Shown here one piece after another: positions 11,770-24,400 of a stretch of DNA of 64,000 bases. Numbering within the stretch: position 1 is the stretch's first letter; every line of letters starts with the position of its first letter. Made by a program: the position numbers and the translations under genes. A model generated the notes under the pieces. The model was not told where the DNA came from and searched no databases. It saw only the letters and a list, made by a program, of their open reading frames with translations. The stretch comes from Microstegium vimineum. Its lineage: Eukaryota > Streptophyta > Magnoliopsida > Poales > Poaceae. The stretch lies in the NCBI GenBank assembly GCA_022036555.1, contig CM039123.1:15164326-15228325 (forward strand), in the 5' to 3' direction.

Positions 11770-14485
11770 CTTGGCATAGTACTTCTTCATAAAGTCATCT
11801 AGTTTAACAATATTCCATTTTGATAGGAGGAGCAGTGCAGCAACACACTTCCTATAGTCTAGCATCGTCCCCTAGGGAGAGAGAGAACTTGAAAAAATAA
11901 AGGGTAACAACATTGAGCAAGCATATTTGGAAATAAAATAGGAGTTGCAATAAGAAAATTTTAGAATAGAAACACATACTTCCTGAAGTGATGAATCCAT
12001 AAGCTTGTCATCCCATGAGTCCATATAATCCATTGTATATACCCCATAATGAAACATTTTCTAAAAATAGAACAATAGACCATATAAACATATAATTATT
12101 AGGCTATAACTAAAAAATTATAAATTCTTTTGTTTAGGATAGCCAGTAGGGAAGATTTGTTTAGACTGAGACACATCCGTTTTGAGAACCCCAGATTTCG
12201 TTGTTGTGGCTGAAAAATTCCAAATCTCAAAACAATGGAACAAATAAGGAATACACATGCAACATATAATCAAGAGATATTTCAACAACTAAGGAATGAT
12301 TATGCAACATGTAAAAGAAATTACTATAAACTAGATTGCAAATATGCAATTCAGATAAATGCAACTACCAATAATTCAGTTAAGGAAGAACTGCATGCTG
12401 ATATTTCAACATTATATATCTAATATCAAGAGCTGGGTGTTGGTGGCTTATTTCAACCACCAATATGTTGCAACAAATAATTGAGAGATATTTCTACAAA
12501 GGAGAAATGAAAGTGCAACATCTAAAAGTAAAAGCTACTTAAAACACCCAAAAACATAAGATACAACAAGGAATCCACTTACCAAATTCTGGGCACGCTC
12601 CCAACATAGGCTCTCCTTGCAGGCATTCAAAGAGTTGAAGAAGGCAATTTCTTTCATGTACATATTAACACAAAGGACCCAGTACTTGTGAAATATTATG
12701 GGAAAAACATCTGAATAGTATGGTGTTGTAAAATTAAATAAATTAATGTGGCACCTTTGACAATATTACAATAAGTGTAATTTGCTCTCAATTATTTGTA
12801 TTTCATTCCTCCTTTGTTGAAATAGCTCTCAATTTTTCATTAATTTATTGAAATCTATATATAGGTCATGTACCAGATCTATAAATAGCTCTCGACATTA
12901 CAACATTGCATTTCATTGAAACCAAACAATCTATATATAGGTCATGTACCAGATCTATCTTGGCTAGAGTCCATGTTTGGCTCATCTGGTTGTAAAGTTT
13001 CTTGCATGTCTCATGATGATTGAAAGCTGGAGGAACACTCATGTAGTCTTGTCGAGCACACATAAAAAAGTGGAAAAAGGAAAAGCGGAAAATAGGAAAA
13101 GTAGAAGAGTTAAATAAAAGATGAGGTCTAGGAATTCATTTTTCAGATGGAAAATCTTATGTATTGTATTACTACCGTGACCAATGGGGGCAAAATCAAT
13201 TTGCTAAATTTTGCTTTTTTTTGTGCAAAAAAATCTTGTTGGTCAACATTGAACTGGTAACTCCACAAGGACATTACATGGTTAGCAACCAATCCCCTTG
13301 CCTCAAAGGAGTCATAGAACTTATCATACGTAGCGTGGAAGGCAGATATATCAATGAAAGGTGGCCTTGTAGAAAAGAAACTACAACTGATATACAATAA
13401 GCAATGAACATATAAGCAAAAGCTACCTGAACAACGAAGAACGAAGTGTTAAACCAAAAAAGCCAGTTTTAATAGTTCATTAGTACAACTGCAATTAAGG
13501 TAAGCTATGGAAACCCTCAATAGGTATGAATGATGTATGGAAACAAAAAACAAGAACTAGTTGCAAAAGATGAATAATGCATTGGTAGCAACTTAGCAAA
13601 CCTAATGCAACATATATCAACACCACATAAAACAGGTCATAAGTTTAGGACCGATTATAGTGAAAAGGGTGGGGGTGTGGAGTGGGGTTAAACTCATGGT
13701 TGGCTTTGCTCCTCTATCTTGAATCCCTTAAAAAGTCTTGTAGAAAAAACTTCTCCCAAATTTCTTTGCAATCATCATCAGGCTTGAGTTTTTTTTGCTT
13801 TAACACATGGTTAATGTGAAATGTTGCCCTCTTCCCTCTATTTCCTTTTACCAATTATGCTTGAGACTATTTATTTATCCGTGGAAGCCTCAATGGTGGT
13901 GTTCCTTGGACAAAAAAGGAAAAAAACAGATGTGTCACATAAAGAAACCACATTCCAACACATAAATGGGATGGATGAAACAATCAGAGTATTTACCAAT
14001 AGGCATAGAGCTTTTGGATCCTCCTCCACAAAAATCTTCAAACTCTAGATCATCAGTTTTGAATAAGTTATATGAAAGGACATCATCTACATATGAAGGC
14101 CTTGATGGTTTGGAAGGAATTGGTTCTTTTGTACTCTACACTGGTAGAATTGGTGGACCGGAAAGAATTGGTTCTTTTGTACTCTCCTTTGTTGGATTTG
14201 TGGATTAGAAGTACTTGGATCTTTTGTACTCTCTAGTGGTATTGATGATTTATTGGCTAGCTCACTTGGTGGAGCTGGTGGAGGATCTGCATTGGCATTG
14301 TCATTAGAAGGTTTATTTAGATAGCCCAATTTACTTGCTAAATCAGGAAGCTTAGCCATACAGTTGTTTAGTTGGCTTATCTTACAAGCCAACTCAGCAC
14401 CACACTTCGCCAAGATGACCTTTGTTTGTTGTTTCATTGTGGCAGCCATTGATTGCATAATCTTGTCAGCATCTTTCTCCACCAA
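11770..14485 (-). pseudogene. C-terminal half of a C48/Ulp1-like transposon protein
   Basis: Minus-strand pieces in order are: a low-complexity/helical segment (14485-14087, with PSNDNANADPPPAPPSE), an N-terminal protease-like helix (13397-13143, with SFEARGLVANHVMSLW), a block at about 12720-12595 with HKYWVLCVN and FFNSLN ending at a GTAAGT donor, a block at 12057-11950 with HYGVYTMDYMDSWDD, and a tail near 11880-11770 (DYRKCVAALLLL). The order and spacing match Ulp1-type cysteine peptidases (His, Asp, Cys): the His is kept, the Asp of the usual DSL is Asn, and the Cys of the usual DCGV is Tyr. It is not functional as a protease. Such domains occur in plant transposons (known); the assignment of each piece is by eye. 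The N-terminal part of the same gene is probably at 29335-30300. Confidence 0.55.
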
Positions 14486-14879
14486 ATAATTATGCTTAGC
14501 AAGTAGAACTTGGTATTCTTCAGAAAGAGACTACAATAAAAGAATATAAGAAATGTCAAACAAAGGAAATTGCAACAAATGTATAGTAGGTAACTGAACA
14601 CATGTAGAAAATGACACTGTAACATAAGTGCACATTTTGTAACAGGTATGTATGAAGAAATTTATGAAAGGGTTTTGAAACATTCACCCCAAATGCAATT
14701 GCAGGAGTAGTATCAAGTAGAGGGTGGTTGGAAGTGCCTGCTAGTTGGCTCAAAGTGCATGGATGATCTAGACAATCCTAAGGACTTGGCACCATGGTCT
14801 CTTCTTTTGATATTGTTGGCAAAGTTGGAACATGAGCACTCATAGTAGTGGGGTAGGATAGGGTCTAGTCCTTTGGAAC

Positions 14880-15889
14880 TGTTAGCACTCCTTGACTACT
14901 ACTTTTACCCACCAAATAAGATATAAAAGAGGAGAAATAAGCAATCTTAAGCATGTATACCCTTACTATTGATATAGTTTCACATGTATTTAGAGATTTA
15001 TGTTACGTAGGACTCATATACGAATACATGGAAAATCATACCCAAAAAAACGCTTTCCAACAAGGTGTAAAAGTTGAATTGCACAAAGGAATAAGAAGAC
15101 CCAACTTATCCAACATATCTAGATTTGAAACCATCTAAAGAGTCATCTAGGCCCATCCAATAGCCCACCAGACAAAGTCGATGGTGAGAGGAGACAACTA
15201 CCCTACTGGGCCCTACCACGCCCAACATTGAATGGCAGTTCAATGGCAATGATTAGAGGCGATTACATGCAGATTCCCCCAGATACTCCTCTCGAAATCA
15301 ACCTCTAGTGCTCTAAATAGACAAGAGAGCCCCTGGTCTCAACAACACCTCAAGGAAAAATAGCTATACCATAAGAGCACCACTCCATATGGGCCTAGGC
15401 CATAGCTAGCTACCTAGAGTTGATATGCAAGATATGAGGGAGAGTTCAGAGAAGCGCTTAGCTTGTCGGTGTCTCCCTAAAGCTTGTACCTCAATGAACA
15501 CCTTCTTCACACCTTGACGAGATCTCTGCAAAGTAAGTGTTCATGTTTCTTATGGAATTAAGTCTTTAATTAGTTGAACTTTATCTATACTTATTTCTGG
15601 ATTTGCAATCTGTTCATGTAACATATACTCTAGTAAAGGGCCCTAATAAAGACGGATAACCATGTACAACACTAGAGTAGTAGTTAATAGAATAGACATG
15701 GTGTTTAGGCTAGAGGATACCTTCGTTTGCCTCATTCCCCATGGTTGAGGGGCAGGCAGCAGGTGGTGACAGCCTTGTCCATCCCTCACACTGCAACACA
15801 TCCGGGTCTGGGTTCTTCTAAGTGAAGTGCTACAGCAGTACTTTCGTGCGCTAGTGGATTATATTTGTATGTGTTAAGAAATATCAATA
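14880..15889 (+). mobile_element. Solo LTR (Ty3/gypsy-like)
   Basis: The segment starts TGTTAGCACTCC and ends ATATCAATA (a CA to TA change) and is flanked by perfect 5 bp duplications GGAAC at 14875-14879 and 15890-15894. It has promoter-like features (CTCTAAATAGAC near 15312) and no coding capacity. A solo LTR from recombination between the two LTRs of an inserted element explains this. The family is not identified. Confidence 0.7.
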
Positions 15890-15975
15890 GGAACTAACAT
15901 TGAAACAAATATATTATTGTCCTAGAAATGATTAAACATGAAAAGTATGAAAAAAGCATCAAACTCATTGGTTGT

Positions 15976-18783
15976 TGCGAACATATGGTTGATATGTTCC
16001 CATGTTGTTTAGTTTTGTGATGAGTGATTGCCCAACACTTGAGTGTTTCAGTTTGAGCAGTTTCACTAACCCAGCTGCGAAAGCAGAAAATGTGTGCCTA
16101 TCTATCGTCTTGTGGTTTGCATGTGCTAGGCCCGGAGACAGTGGTCAATGGTGTGGTGAAGGTCGATTAGAGGCTTGTCGTGCTGATGGACAGAGAGCAG
16201 TGAAGGGCGGAAGCGACGCTCGAACCGACGGACCGGAGGGCCGGAGGACTAGCTGTGGTAGCTAGTACTTGGCACGATCGAGCGCGAGAAGAGATGGAGG
16301 TAGACCGTGTTGACCAATTCAAGACGGCAGGCGAGCGAGTCGAGTGGGAGGCTCATGGGGACTCGGAGCAGTGCCGGGCAAGGACAAGGTGGCACGTGTC
16401 AAGTGGTTTGATGGTTTGGGCCTCAAAACCATCGGCGGACGGTTTCCGAGTTTGGGCCTAAAAACTCGGGTTCAGTGGTTGAGCCAAAAGCCACCGGTGG
16501 CGGGTTTTACGGGTTTGGGCCTCAAAACCCAGACAGAGCTCCAAGGAAGCGGGGGCGGCACGTGGCGAAATCTTGGAGGTTGCGTCGAGGCGACGACTAG
16601 TCCAAGCAGGAAGCGGAGTCGTCCGATTAAAGAGAAGAAGATATTTCTGGAGTTAGCTCACAATGCTTAGGCTAGGTGGTTCTCTCTATGTATCGAGGGG
16701 CTAAGTGTAAATGTGCACTTAGACCTCCACTACTTAGGGGATGAAGGGTTATCTTCATCCTCATCTCTTGCATTTTTTTCCACCTCCCACCTCTTAGGTC
16801 CTCCCCTATCTCTAGGTGTTCTTGCTTGAGATCCACGGAGTCTCCCGTGTAAACTGAGATTTTGCCAAGGAAAGGAGGCCGTAACCTCCTTGTCTCCTTC
16901 GGGATTCAATTTTGAAACCGCTTGTGTTTGCATTCTTCATTTTAGCATTTTCATTCTTGCAATCCCATCCTCGGATCTCCCTCTCTAGTGTGTTGTTTGG
17001 AATTTTGTTTGAAAGGAAAGTTGCTGCTACCCCTTGTCAATCTACCGAACGAATCGGGCTAGGATGGGGTGAGCGAAGAGATCGATTTGTTTGCGTTTTG
17101 GCTCAGTTTTCACTCCATTTTGCACTTTTGTGATTGATCCTAGAACTTGTGAGGGAAGGATGGATTAGATCCTTCTGGAGTAGAGTCGCATCTACCTAAG
17201 AAACCTCCCCACAAAGTTTGGAATCGATCGGAGTTGAGACGAACAAGTTGCAGCGATTTTTGGGTTTCCTGCGCTGTTTTCGGGGGCAACGGACGCTCCC
17301 AATGGACGCTCTGCTATCCATCAGACGCGTCCATCAGGCCGCTCTTCTTGAGGCTCTTGCAATGGATGCTGGCGATGGACGCTACCGTCCAACTAGGCCT
17401 GCGTCCGATGGCTTGATCACTCGCTGTCTCTGTTTGCATCGGATGCTCAGGTGCGTCCGTCGGAAGTGCAACAGACGCATTCATCGCCTCAAGAAGTTTT
17501 CTGTTGCTCTCAGTTTCTCATTTTAATTCACATCGGACGCTGAAGAGCGTCTATTGGACGTGCATCAGACGCGTCCGTCGCTCACAGGTCCTCTCGGGTT
17601 CTTCTCTGTTGTTGCATCGGATCCTAGGCATCGGAGCGTCCGTTGCCTAGGGTTTCAGCGTCCGTTGGTGGTTGAGTCTACTGTTTTGGCTTGGGTTCTT
17701 GCCTCTTTACTTTAGAGGTCGAGAACCTGATTTTCGGGGTTTCCGGTGAGATTTTCTCCACTGCCAGTGAGCTCTCACTTCTCCGATTTTGTCTGAATCC
17801 ATCAACTGGGTTTGAGTCAAGAACCTGATTGAACCAAGTTGTGCGGGATCTTAAGAAGAACATTTGCACCAAAGGGTTTCACCCCAAACATCTTGGGCAC
17901 ATAGATCGGGCAATTTCTTTCTCAAGTTATTCGTTCTTGAGCTTTTTCTCGAAATCCTTTTATTCACATTTACTCACACCAAATTGAGCGATGATTTCTT
18001 CAGGATAGTTGCTCCATAGCACTAGGATCATGCCTACAAAGTTTGGTTGCTACTGGTGAACATTTGGTTGTGATTTGGGAACATTTGAGGGAGAGGCGAT
18101 TCAAAATCACCCCCAAATCGTCTTTGTCCAGGCATTCCCGGACTGTCCGCACCCCATTTGCGGACTGTCCGCGGATCGGGGCCGAGACAGAGCTCCTCGG
18201 GCTGATTTTCTAAGTCAGCCGTAGAATGTCCGGTGCCAAGTCGTGGACTGTCCGCCGTTCATTTTTGCCGAACAACAGTGTTGCTGTTTTCCTCATTCAA
18301 CATTTTTGGTTTCGCCGCAGACAGTCCGGGCCTCACCCACGGACAGTCCGAGCCTTGGTCGGCGGACAGTCCGCGAAAACTATTTTGGTTTTTTCCCGTT
18401 TCTCTCTCGTCCGGACTTCGAATCTAGTTCCGTTTGTTGCGTTGGATTTGTATTCACCTAAGGAACATGATGAGGTGCTTTTGAGACCAGTTCTCATAAG
18501 TATTTTTTGGGTGTGCCCTTGCCTCTCCTTTCTAGAGGTTGAGAGCACCTCTTTCAGGTCTCGTTTCGAGTTCATGGTTTCAATCGTTCATCGACCTTCT
18601 CTGACCGCTCCGCTGCACCTCTAGGCTTCTCCTAAGGTGTCCACCCACGTGTTAGGTCATGTGCATGTCGCGTTTGTCATGGCTGCTTTTCGGGCGTGAT
18701 TTTGGGACAAGGGCCAAGATTTGGAAGTTGAATTTCGAATTGGCTCCCATTCACCCCCTCTGGTTGCCATGAACGGTCCTTCA
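15976..18783 (+). repeat. 5' LTR (2.8 kb) of the Sirevirus
   Basis: It starts TGCGAACATATGG and ends GGTCCTTCA. It aligns with 27372-29329 but carries an additional ~900 bp (about 17820-18735). It includes many GGACGC / GCGTCC words near 17290-17650 and perfect CGGACWGTCCG palindromes at 18139-18373. Confidence 0.85.
18139..18373. repeat. Cluster of CGGACWGTCCG palindromes in the LTR
   Basis: Perfect 11-bp palindromes are at 18139-18149, 18161-18171, 18340-18350 and 18363-18373, with imperfect copies between (near 18244 and 18318). CG-rich palindromic arrays are known in Sirevirus LTRs. They may be promoter elements; function is inferred. Confidence 0.8.
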
Positions 18784-18785
18784 AT

Positions 18786-18798
18786 TGGTATCAAAGAC
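18786..18798 (+). promoter_or_regulatory. Primer-binding site of the Sirevirus
   Basis: TGGTATCAAAGAC begins two bases after the 5' LTR. It matches the initiator tRNA-Met end except for A in place of G at one position. Confidence 0.8.
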
Positions 18799-18828
18799 GG
18801 TTAAGGATAATTCCACCTTAATCGGTCC

Positions 18829-21412
18829 ATGATCCACGAAGGCGACATGGAGCGAGGTGTTGGCAAACCTCCATTTTTTGATAGAACGAACATCTCCTAT
18901 TGGAAGGTGCGCATGCCCGCTTTCCTTCAAGGAGTTGATTCGAACATTTGGGAGATTTGTGAGAATGAGGACTACGCGGTTCATGGTGCTCGGATTATCC
19001 AAGCCCAAATCACACAACATGCTTCTAACGCAAGATCCCATAGCATCCTCTTCTTGAGTTTGTGTCTTACTGAGTTTGAGCGAGTCTCGAACCTCACTAT
19101 GGTGTGAGAGATCTGGAAAACACTTGTGAGATATCATGAGGGAAATCCTCAGATCAAGTCCAGACTCTTCGACACATACCGTAGGGAGTACGAGAAATTC
19201 GTATAGTTGGTCGACGAATCTGTTGACGGGATGTTCACTCGCTTCCAATCTATCATCAACAAGATGTGTGCCAATCAAGCCAACTTGTCCTATGATGATC
19301 ATGAGATGGCCATCAACCTTTTACATACTCTTGATCGGAGGGTATGGGAGATGAAGATGGCTGCCATTCAGGAGTCACCGGGCTATGATGCCCTCACCGT
19401 GGACGAGCTATTCAGCAAGCTCAAGTCCTCAGAGATCGACCACCAAACCCGAGCCAAGGTTGAAAATCCGTTGAACCCTACTATGGCATTGGTTTCCAGC
19501 CCTGGCGGAGTGTCTTCTTCCTCTAACCCTTCACAAGCTTTGTTCGCTCTATCTTCTTTGATATCTATGATAGAGGAAGAAGTGAAGGCTCTTGGAGATG
19601 ACAAGCTGGCCTTGGTCATCACTAGGTTCTTGCGGTTTCACAACAACCGCTTGAACCGGCGATGTGGTGGCGCGGCCAAGGGGAGCTACCATTGCGTTCA
19701 TGAGGATCACTTCATCGCAAACTGCCCCAAGAAAGCTTTAGGGGACTTCACCAATCACAAGGACAAGCATGAGTACCACTCCAGCGACAAGCACGAGGCC
19801 AAGGGCAGCCACAAACGGAGATCCACGAAGAAGGTGCTTGACAAGGTGAAGGCCAACCACCGAGCCTTCCTCGCCTCCCTCAGCGACATCGAGTACTCCA
19901 GCGATGGACACTCCACCTCAAGCAACGGCGATGAGTCAGAGGGGAAGGTTGAGGACAAGTTCAACGGCCTATGCTTCTACGATGATGCCAAGCACGGTGG
20001 CTTCTGCACCATCGAAATTGAAGCTGGCGAGGTCGGTGAGTAGAAGGACGACTCCGACAATGACTTCAACACACCTGAGGTATCACCCACCATCGAGTCT
20101 CTCTCTCTTGAGCTTGAGTCGCTCAATGTCACTCTTCTTAGCCAGGACGCTTTGCTTAAGCTTGTAGCCAGTGAGAGGAACGATTTCAAGGCTAAGTATC
20201 TGAGTACGCTAGAGGAGCTCGAGTTCGCTAGATTGTCAGTGGTGGTTACCGAGGAGGTAGAGTGTGATGCTTGTGCCACTCACATGTCTAGTCTTGTCAC
20301 TCTCCAGGACAAGTATAGCACTCTACTTGAGGAGCATGGTGAGCTGAAGGCTAGGCCTAGCTTACTTGGTGCGTGCAAGTCTTGTGTAGGCTTGCAATCT
20401 GAGTTGGCACAGAAGGATGCTAGGATTGTAGTGTTAGAGAAGTCCAGCTCAGATAGCACCTGAGAGTCGGATCATGTTGAGGCTTTGGAGCTTGAGATCG
20501 CGTCATGCAGACATGACAAGGTGCGTGCCGAGGAGGATAACACACACCTTCAGTCCATCTTGAGCTGGGTGTCTTGCTGAGAGCCATAGTTGGGCATGAT
20601 GCTGAGCCAGTGCAAGCGAGCTAGCAGCATGGGAGTAGGCTTTGCTATAGGTGAGAAGGACGATAGCTTCTTTGGTAAGATCGGTGAGTGCAGTGGTTTG
20701 AGTGAGAGTGAGAAACCCACCACGACTCCCAAGCTTACCAACATCACTCCACCTAAGCCAACCGAGTTTCCTATGAGAGATTATGTGTTTGAGGAGCCAC
20801 CCAAAACCACTCCACAGAAGCAAGTGTGGATTCCCAAACCGAACCATCTTCGGAACCCACTTGACACCTTGCCCGACATCTATAGTGATCCCCTTGCTAA
20901 GAAAGTGAGAGCCACCCAACCCAATAAGAGAGTGCCTCCCAAGAGAGCGGTGAGGTACCATTGTGAGTATTATGAGCGGGATGGACACTTGGCTGAGTTT
21001 TGCTATAGGAGGAAGAGAAATGAGAGGCGTCAGGTTGAGATGAACAACCGGGACATGTACCACCCACCGGTTGGGGTGCATGAACTGGGAGTTCGGAGGC
21101 CCAATGCTAGGCCAAGAGGTGCAAGAACTCAAGGTGCTAGGCCTTAGGAGGTGAGACCGCGAGATGGTCATGTCCGACGAGGTACCGGTCATGAGCCATA
21201 CGACTATGGACCTCGTGGCGGTGGCTTCACTCCCCACAGCTTTAGCGGACCACCTTTTTCCTATGGTGGTGATTGCTACTCTCCCATGGGATACGGGATG
21301 TTTGGTATGCCTCCTAACCCTTTCTTTGGGAAAATGAACCAACACTAGTATCCTTCACAGTTTACTAACCCCAGTGTTGCTTCGTTTGCTCACCCTATGT
21401 CTTTCTATTGAT
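18829..21412 (+). pseudogene. Sirevirus gag (with internal stops)
   Basis: A single frame runs from the ATG at 18829 to the stop at 21412 with at least five in-frame stops (near 19106, 19204, 20041, 20461 and 20578). The start has FFDRTNISYWKVRM, typical of Ty1/copia gag. The middle has SYHCVHEDHFIANCP, a zinc knuckle lacking its first Cys. A helical, coiled-coil-prone stretch follows (about 20080-20460, with LVASERNDFKAKYL). A second knuckle-like CEYYERDGHLAEFC has Tyr where the second Cys belongs. The end is Gly/Pro/Tyr-rich. The unusual length (about 860 codons) and coiled coil fit Sireviruses. Gag would form the particle and bind RNA; this copy cannot. Confidence 0.8.
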
Positions 21413-21425
21413 GTAGGAAGGAGGA

Positions 21426-24400
21426 TTGGAGGAGACTTGGCTTGTGGATTCTGGATGTTCACACCATATGACCGAAAGTGCCAAGTGGTTCTCTAGCTTC
21501 GACCCTATGCGCCACACCGAGTATATCACATTTGGGGATAAGAGTAGAGGTAAGGTTGTGTCCCGAGGGTCAATCCGTGTCAATTTGTCTTTTGTCCTCA
21601 AGGATGTTGCCTTAGTTGTGAATTTGCATTTTAACCTTCTCTTGGTTTTGCAACTCCTTGATGATGGTTTTAAAGTGAATTTCAAAGTTGGCTTTTCTCA
21701 GAATCTTGACTCTCGGGGTGATCTTGTTTGTCAGATCGTGCCTTTTGGGAAGGTGTTTTGTGCCGATTTTTCTATCTCTTCCGGACCTTCTCGTTGTCTT
21801 CTTGCCGGTTCTTCTTCTGATCTTTGGAAGTGTCATAGGAGACTAGGACATCTTAGCTTTGACTTGCTTGCAAGGCTTAGCTCGATGGACCATATCCAAG
21901 GATTGCCAAAGCTGAAGTTCGAAAAGGACTTGGTTTGCCATCCTTGCAGGCATGGCAAGGTGGTTATCGCTTCCCATCCTCCGGTGACTGAGATCATGAC
22001 CAAACAACATAGCGAGCTCTTTTACACATGGACACAGTTGGTCTAGCTCGGGTTAGGTCGGAGCCTCAGAGGGAGGGAAGTGGTATGTGGTTGTAGTCGT
22101 TGATAACTACTCAAGATACTCTTGGGTGTTCTTTTTGGAGAGTAAGGATGAGGCTTTTTCGCATGTTCGAGATCTGATTTTGAGATTGAAAAATGAGCTA
22201 CCTAAGCATGCCATGAGAGTGATTTGCAGTGACAATGGCACCAAATTCAAGAATGCTCAATTTGCAACTCTTTGCTCTTCTTTGGGTCTCGACCACCAGT
22301 TTTTCTCTCCTCACAATCCATAGCAGAATGGTGTTGTTGAGCACAAGAATCGGACCCTTGTTGAGATGGCTAGGACGATGCTCGATGAGCATAGGACTCC
22401 TAGGAGGTATTGGGCCAAAGCAATCAATTCTGCTTGCTATGTCTCCAATCGCATTTTTCTCTGAGCTTTCAAGCAGAAGACCGTCGGTGTCTAAAATGGC
22501 GGGGTCTAGACAGCCGACGAGTAAATTTCTAAGCATGTCAGAGATCGGATGGTTACGCTCAGAGAACACACGGTTTATACTGGTTCAGGCACGAACGCCC
22601 TACGTCCAGTTTGTTGCGGAGTCGGGTTACCGAGCGTGGACAACTCGTAGAGGGGAGCTACAAGCAATGGTGAGAGAGGGAAGCTGGTTCCCAGGTCTCG
22701 TGAGTTTAGGTTCTTGGTTCTGGTGAGAGCTCGCGTGAATGCGAGTATGTGTGTGTGAATGAGTCGAGGGAGTTCAGATTGTGTTCAGAGAGAGATTGGG
22801 GGTCCATTCTCTCCCTTTGTACATAGGGAGAGATGGAGGATTATAGTAGTGAGAGAGAGAGAGAGGAACGTGGGCCCGGCCGGGGCTGTTGACTTGGGAG
22901 TGACTTAGCTTCTGTTCGCCTTCCTTGCTGGGGAAGATTGCGCCTGTAGACACGTCATCCGGGTCCTGTTCGTCCTTGATGGAGCTATAGCCATGCGTCT
23001 CATGACCGGGAACACCGCTGTTCCCTGATTTAGGCATGGGCGGGGGTTGGCAGCACAGGGCCAGGCACCCCCACGTTCCGTCGTACAGTGCTGAGAGCGC
23101 CCTAATCCCTGTTCAAGTGTTCGCCGAAGGTATGGCTCGGGTTGTAGCGAGCGCCAATCGTTGATTAGGCAGCACAGGACCTTGTACTATAGGGAGGATA
23201 TAGGGGCAGGCATGGCGGCTCACGCCTTGAAGCCCCATCCCTAAGGACAAGGGGCACTGTGGACCTTTTGACTATGAGCCAGGGCGCCACGGGCCGATTG
23301 TGGTGGCGATGCCTCTGAGGTCAGATGGCGTCACGGATGACGTCTCTCTAGCTCGGACGAGGCGGAGGAGCCCTCGAGGGTGGAAGCGTTACAGATGACA
23401 TTGCCCCGGCTCGGACGGGACGGAAGTGCCTCCAAGGGTAGATGGTGTCACGGTTGACGTCACCCTGGCTCGGACGAGGCGGTAGTCCTTCCGAGGGGGC
23501 GCTGTTGATTTGGTTAGCTGGGGGCGGGGAGCCCCGAGGCAGTGATGTCATCCCGGTTCGGACAGGACGGCGAGCCCCCGAGGGTGATTTTGTTTTTGTG
23601 AAGTGCGGTGTTTAGGGTACCCTATTCTTAGGTATCCGACAAAGACTTCTTATGAGTTGTGTTTGGGAAACTACCCATGGTAAGTCACCTACGGGTGTTT
23701 GGGTGCAAGTGTTTCATCCTCAAGAAGGGTATGTTGGACAAATTTGAGTCATGGTCTTCAGATGGTATCTTTCTTGGTTATGCATTACATTCTCGTGCTT
23801 ATCGTGTACTTAACCTTGAGACTAATCGAGTGATGGAGACTTGTGAGGTGACTTTCGATGAGACTATGCATTGTGTTTCGACTGCTTTTGAGCTTGCAGG
23901 TGAGGATGATTTGCACACTAGCATTTTCGTGGAGGAGGAGCAGGACAATGTTGATTGGGGTGAACCCGAGCCGACTCCACCGGCTGTTCCTGTCGACCCT
24001 GTGATGTCCACTTCGGCTCATGGCCCCGACCCATCTACTTCCTCTACATGGGGGTCGTTCGAGCAACTTCCTCAGTCCGTGCCTGTTGCACTTGAGGGAG
24101 CTCCAGCTGCTGTCGAGGGGGAGGCTACTTCTTCAAGGCAAGCTTCCTGCTACATCCAGTAGCAGCACCCGCTGGAGAACATCATGAGAAACATTGATTG
24201 TCGAGTCACGTGATCCAGGTCCTATCTCTCTCACTTTGCTCATTCTGCTTTTGTAAAGTCTTTTGAGGCCCGAGATGTTGGACACGCTTTGATGGATCCA
24301 GATTGCATGAGTTAGAAAAATTTGAGCGAAACCATGTTTGGGTCTTAGTGCCACCACCACCAAGTTGTCACCCCATAGGTACCAAGTGGGTTTTCAAAAA

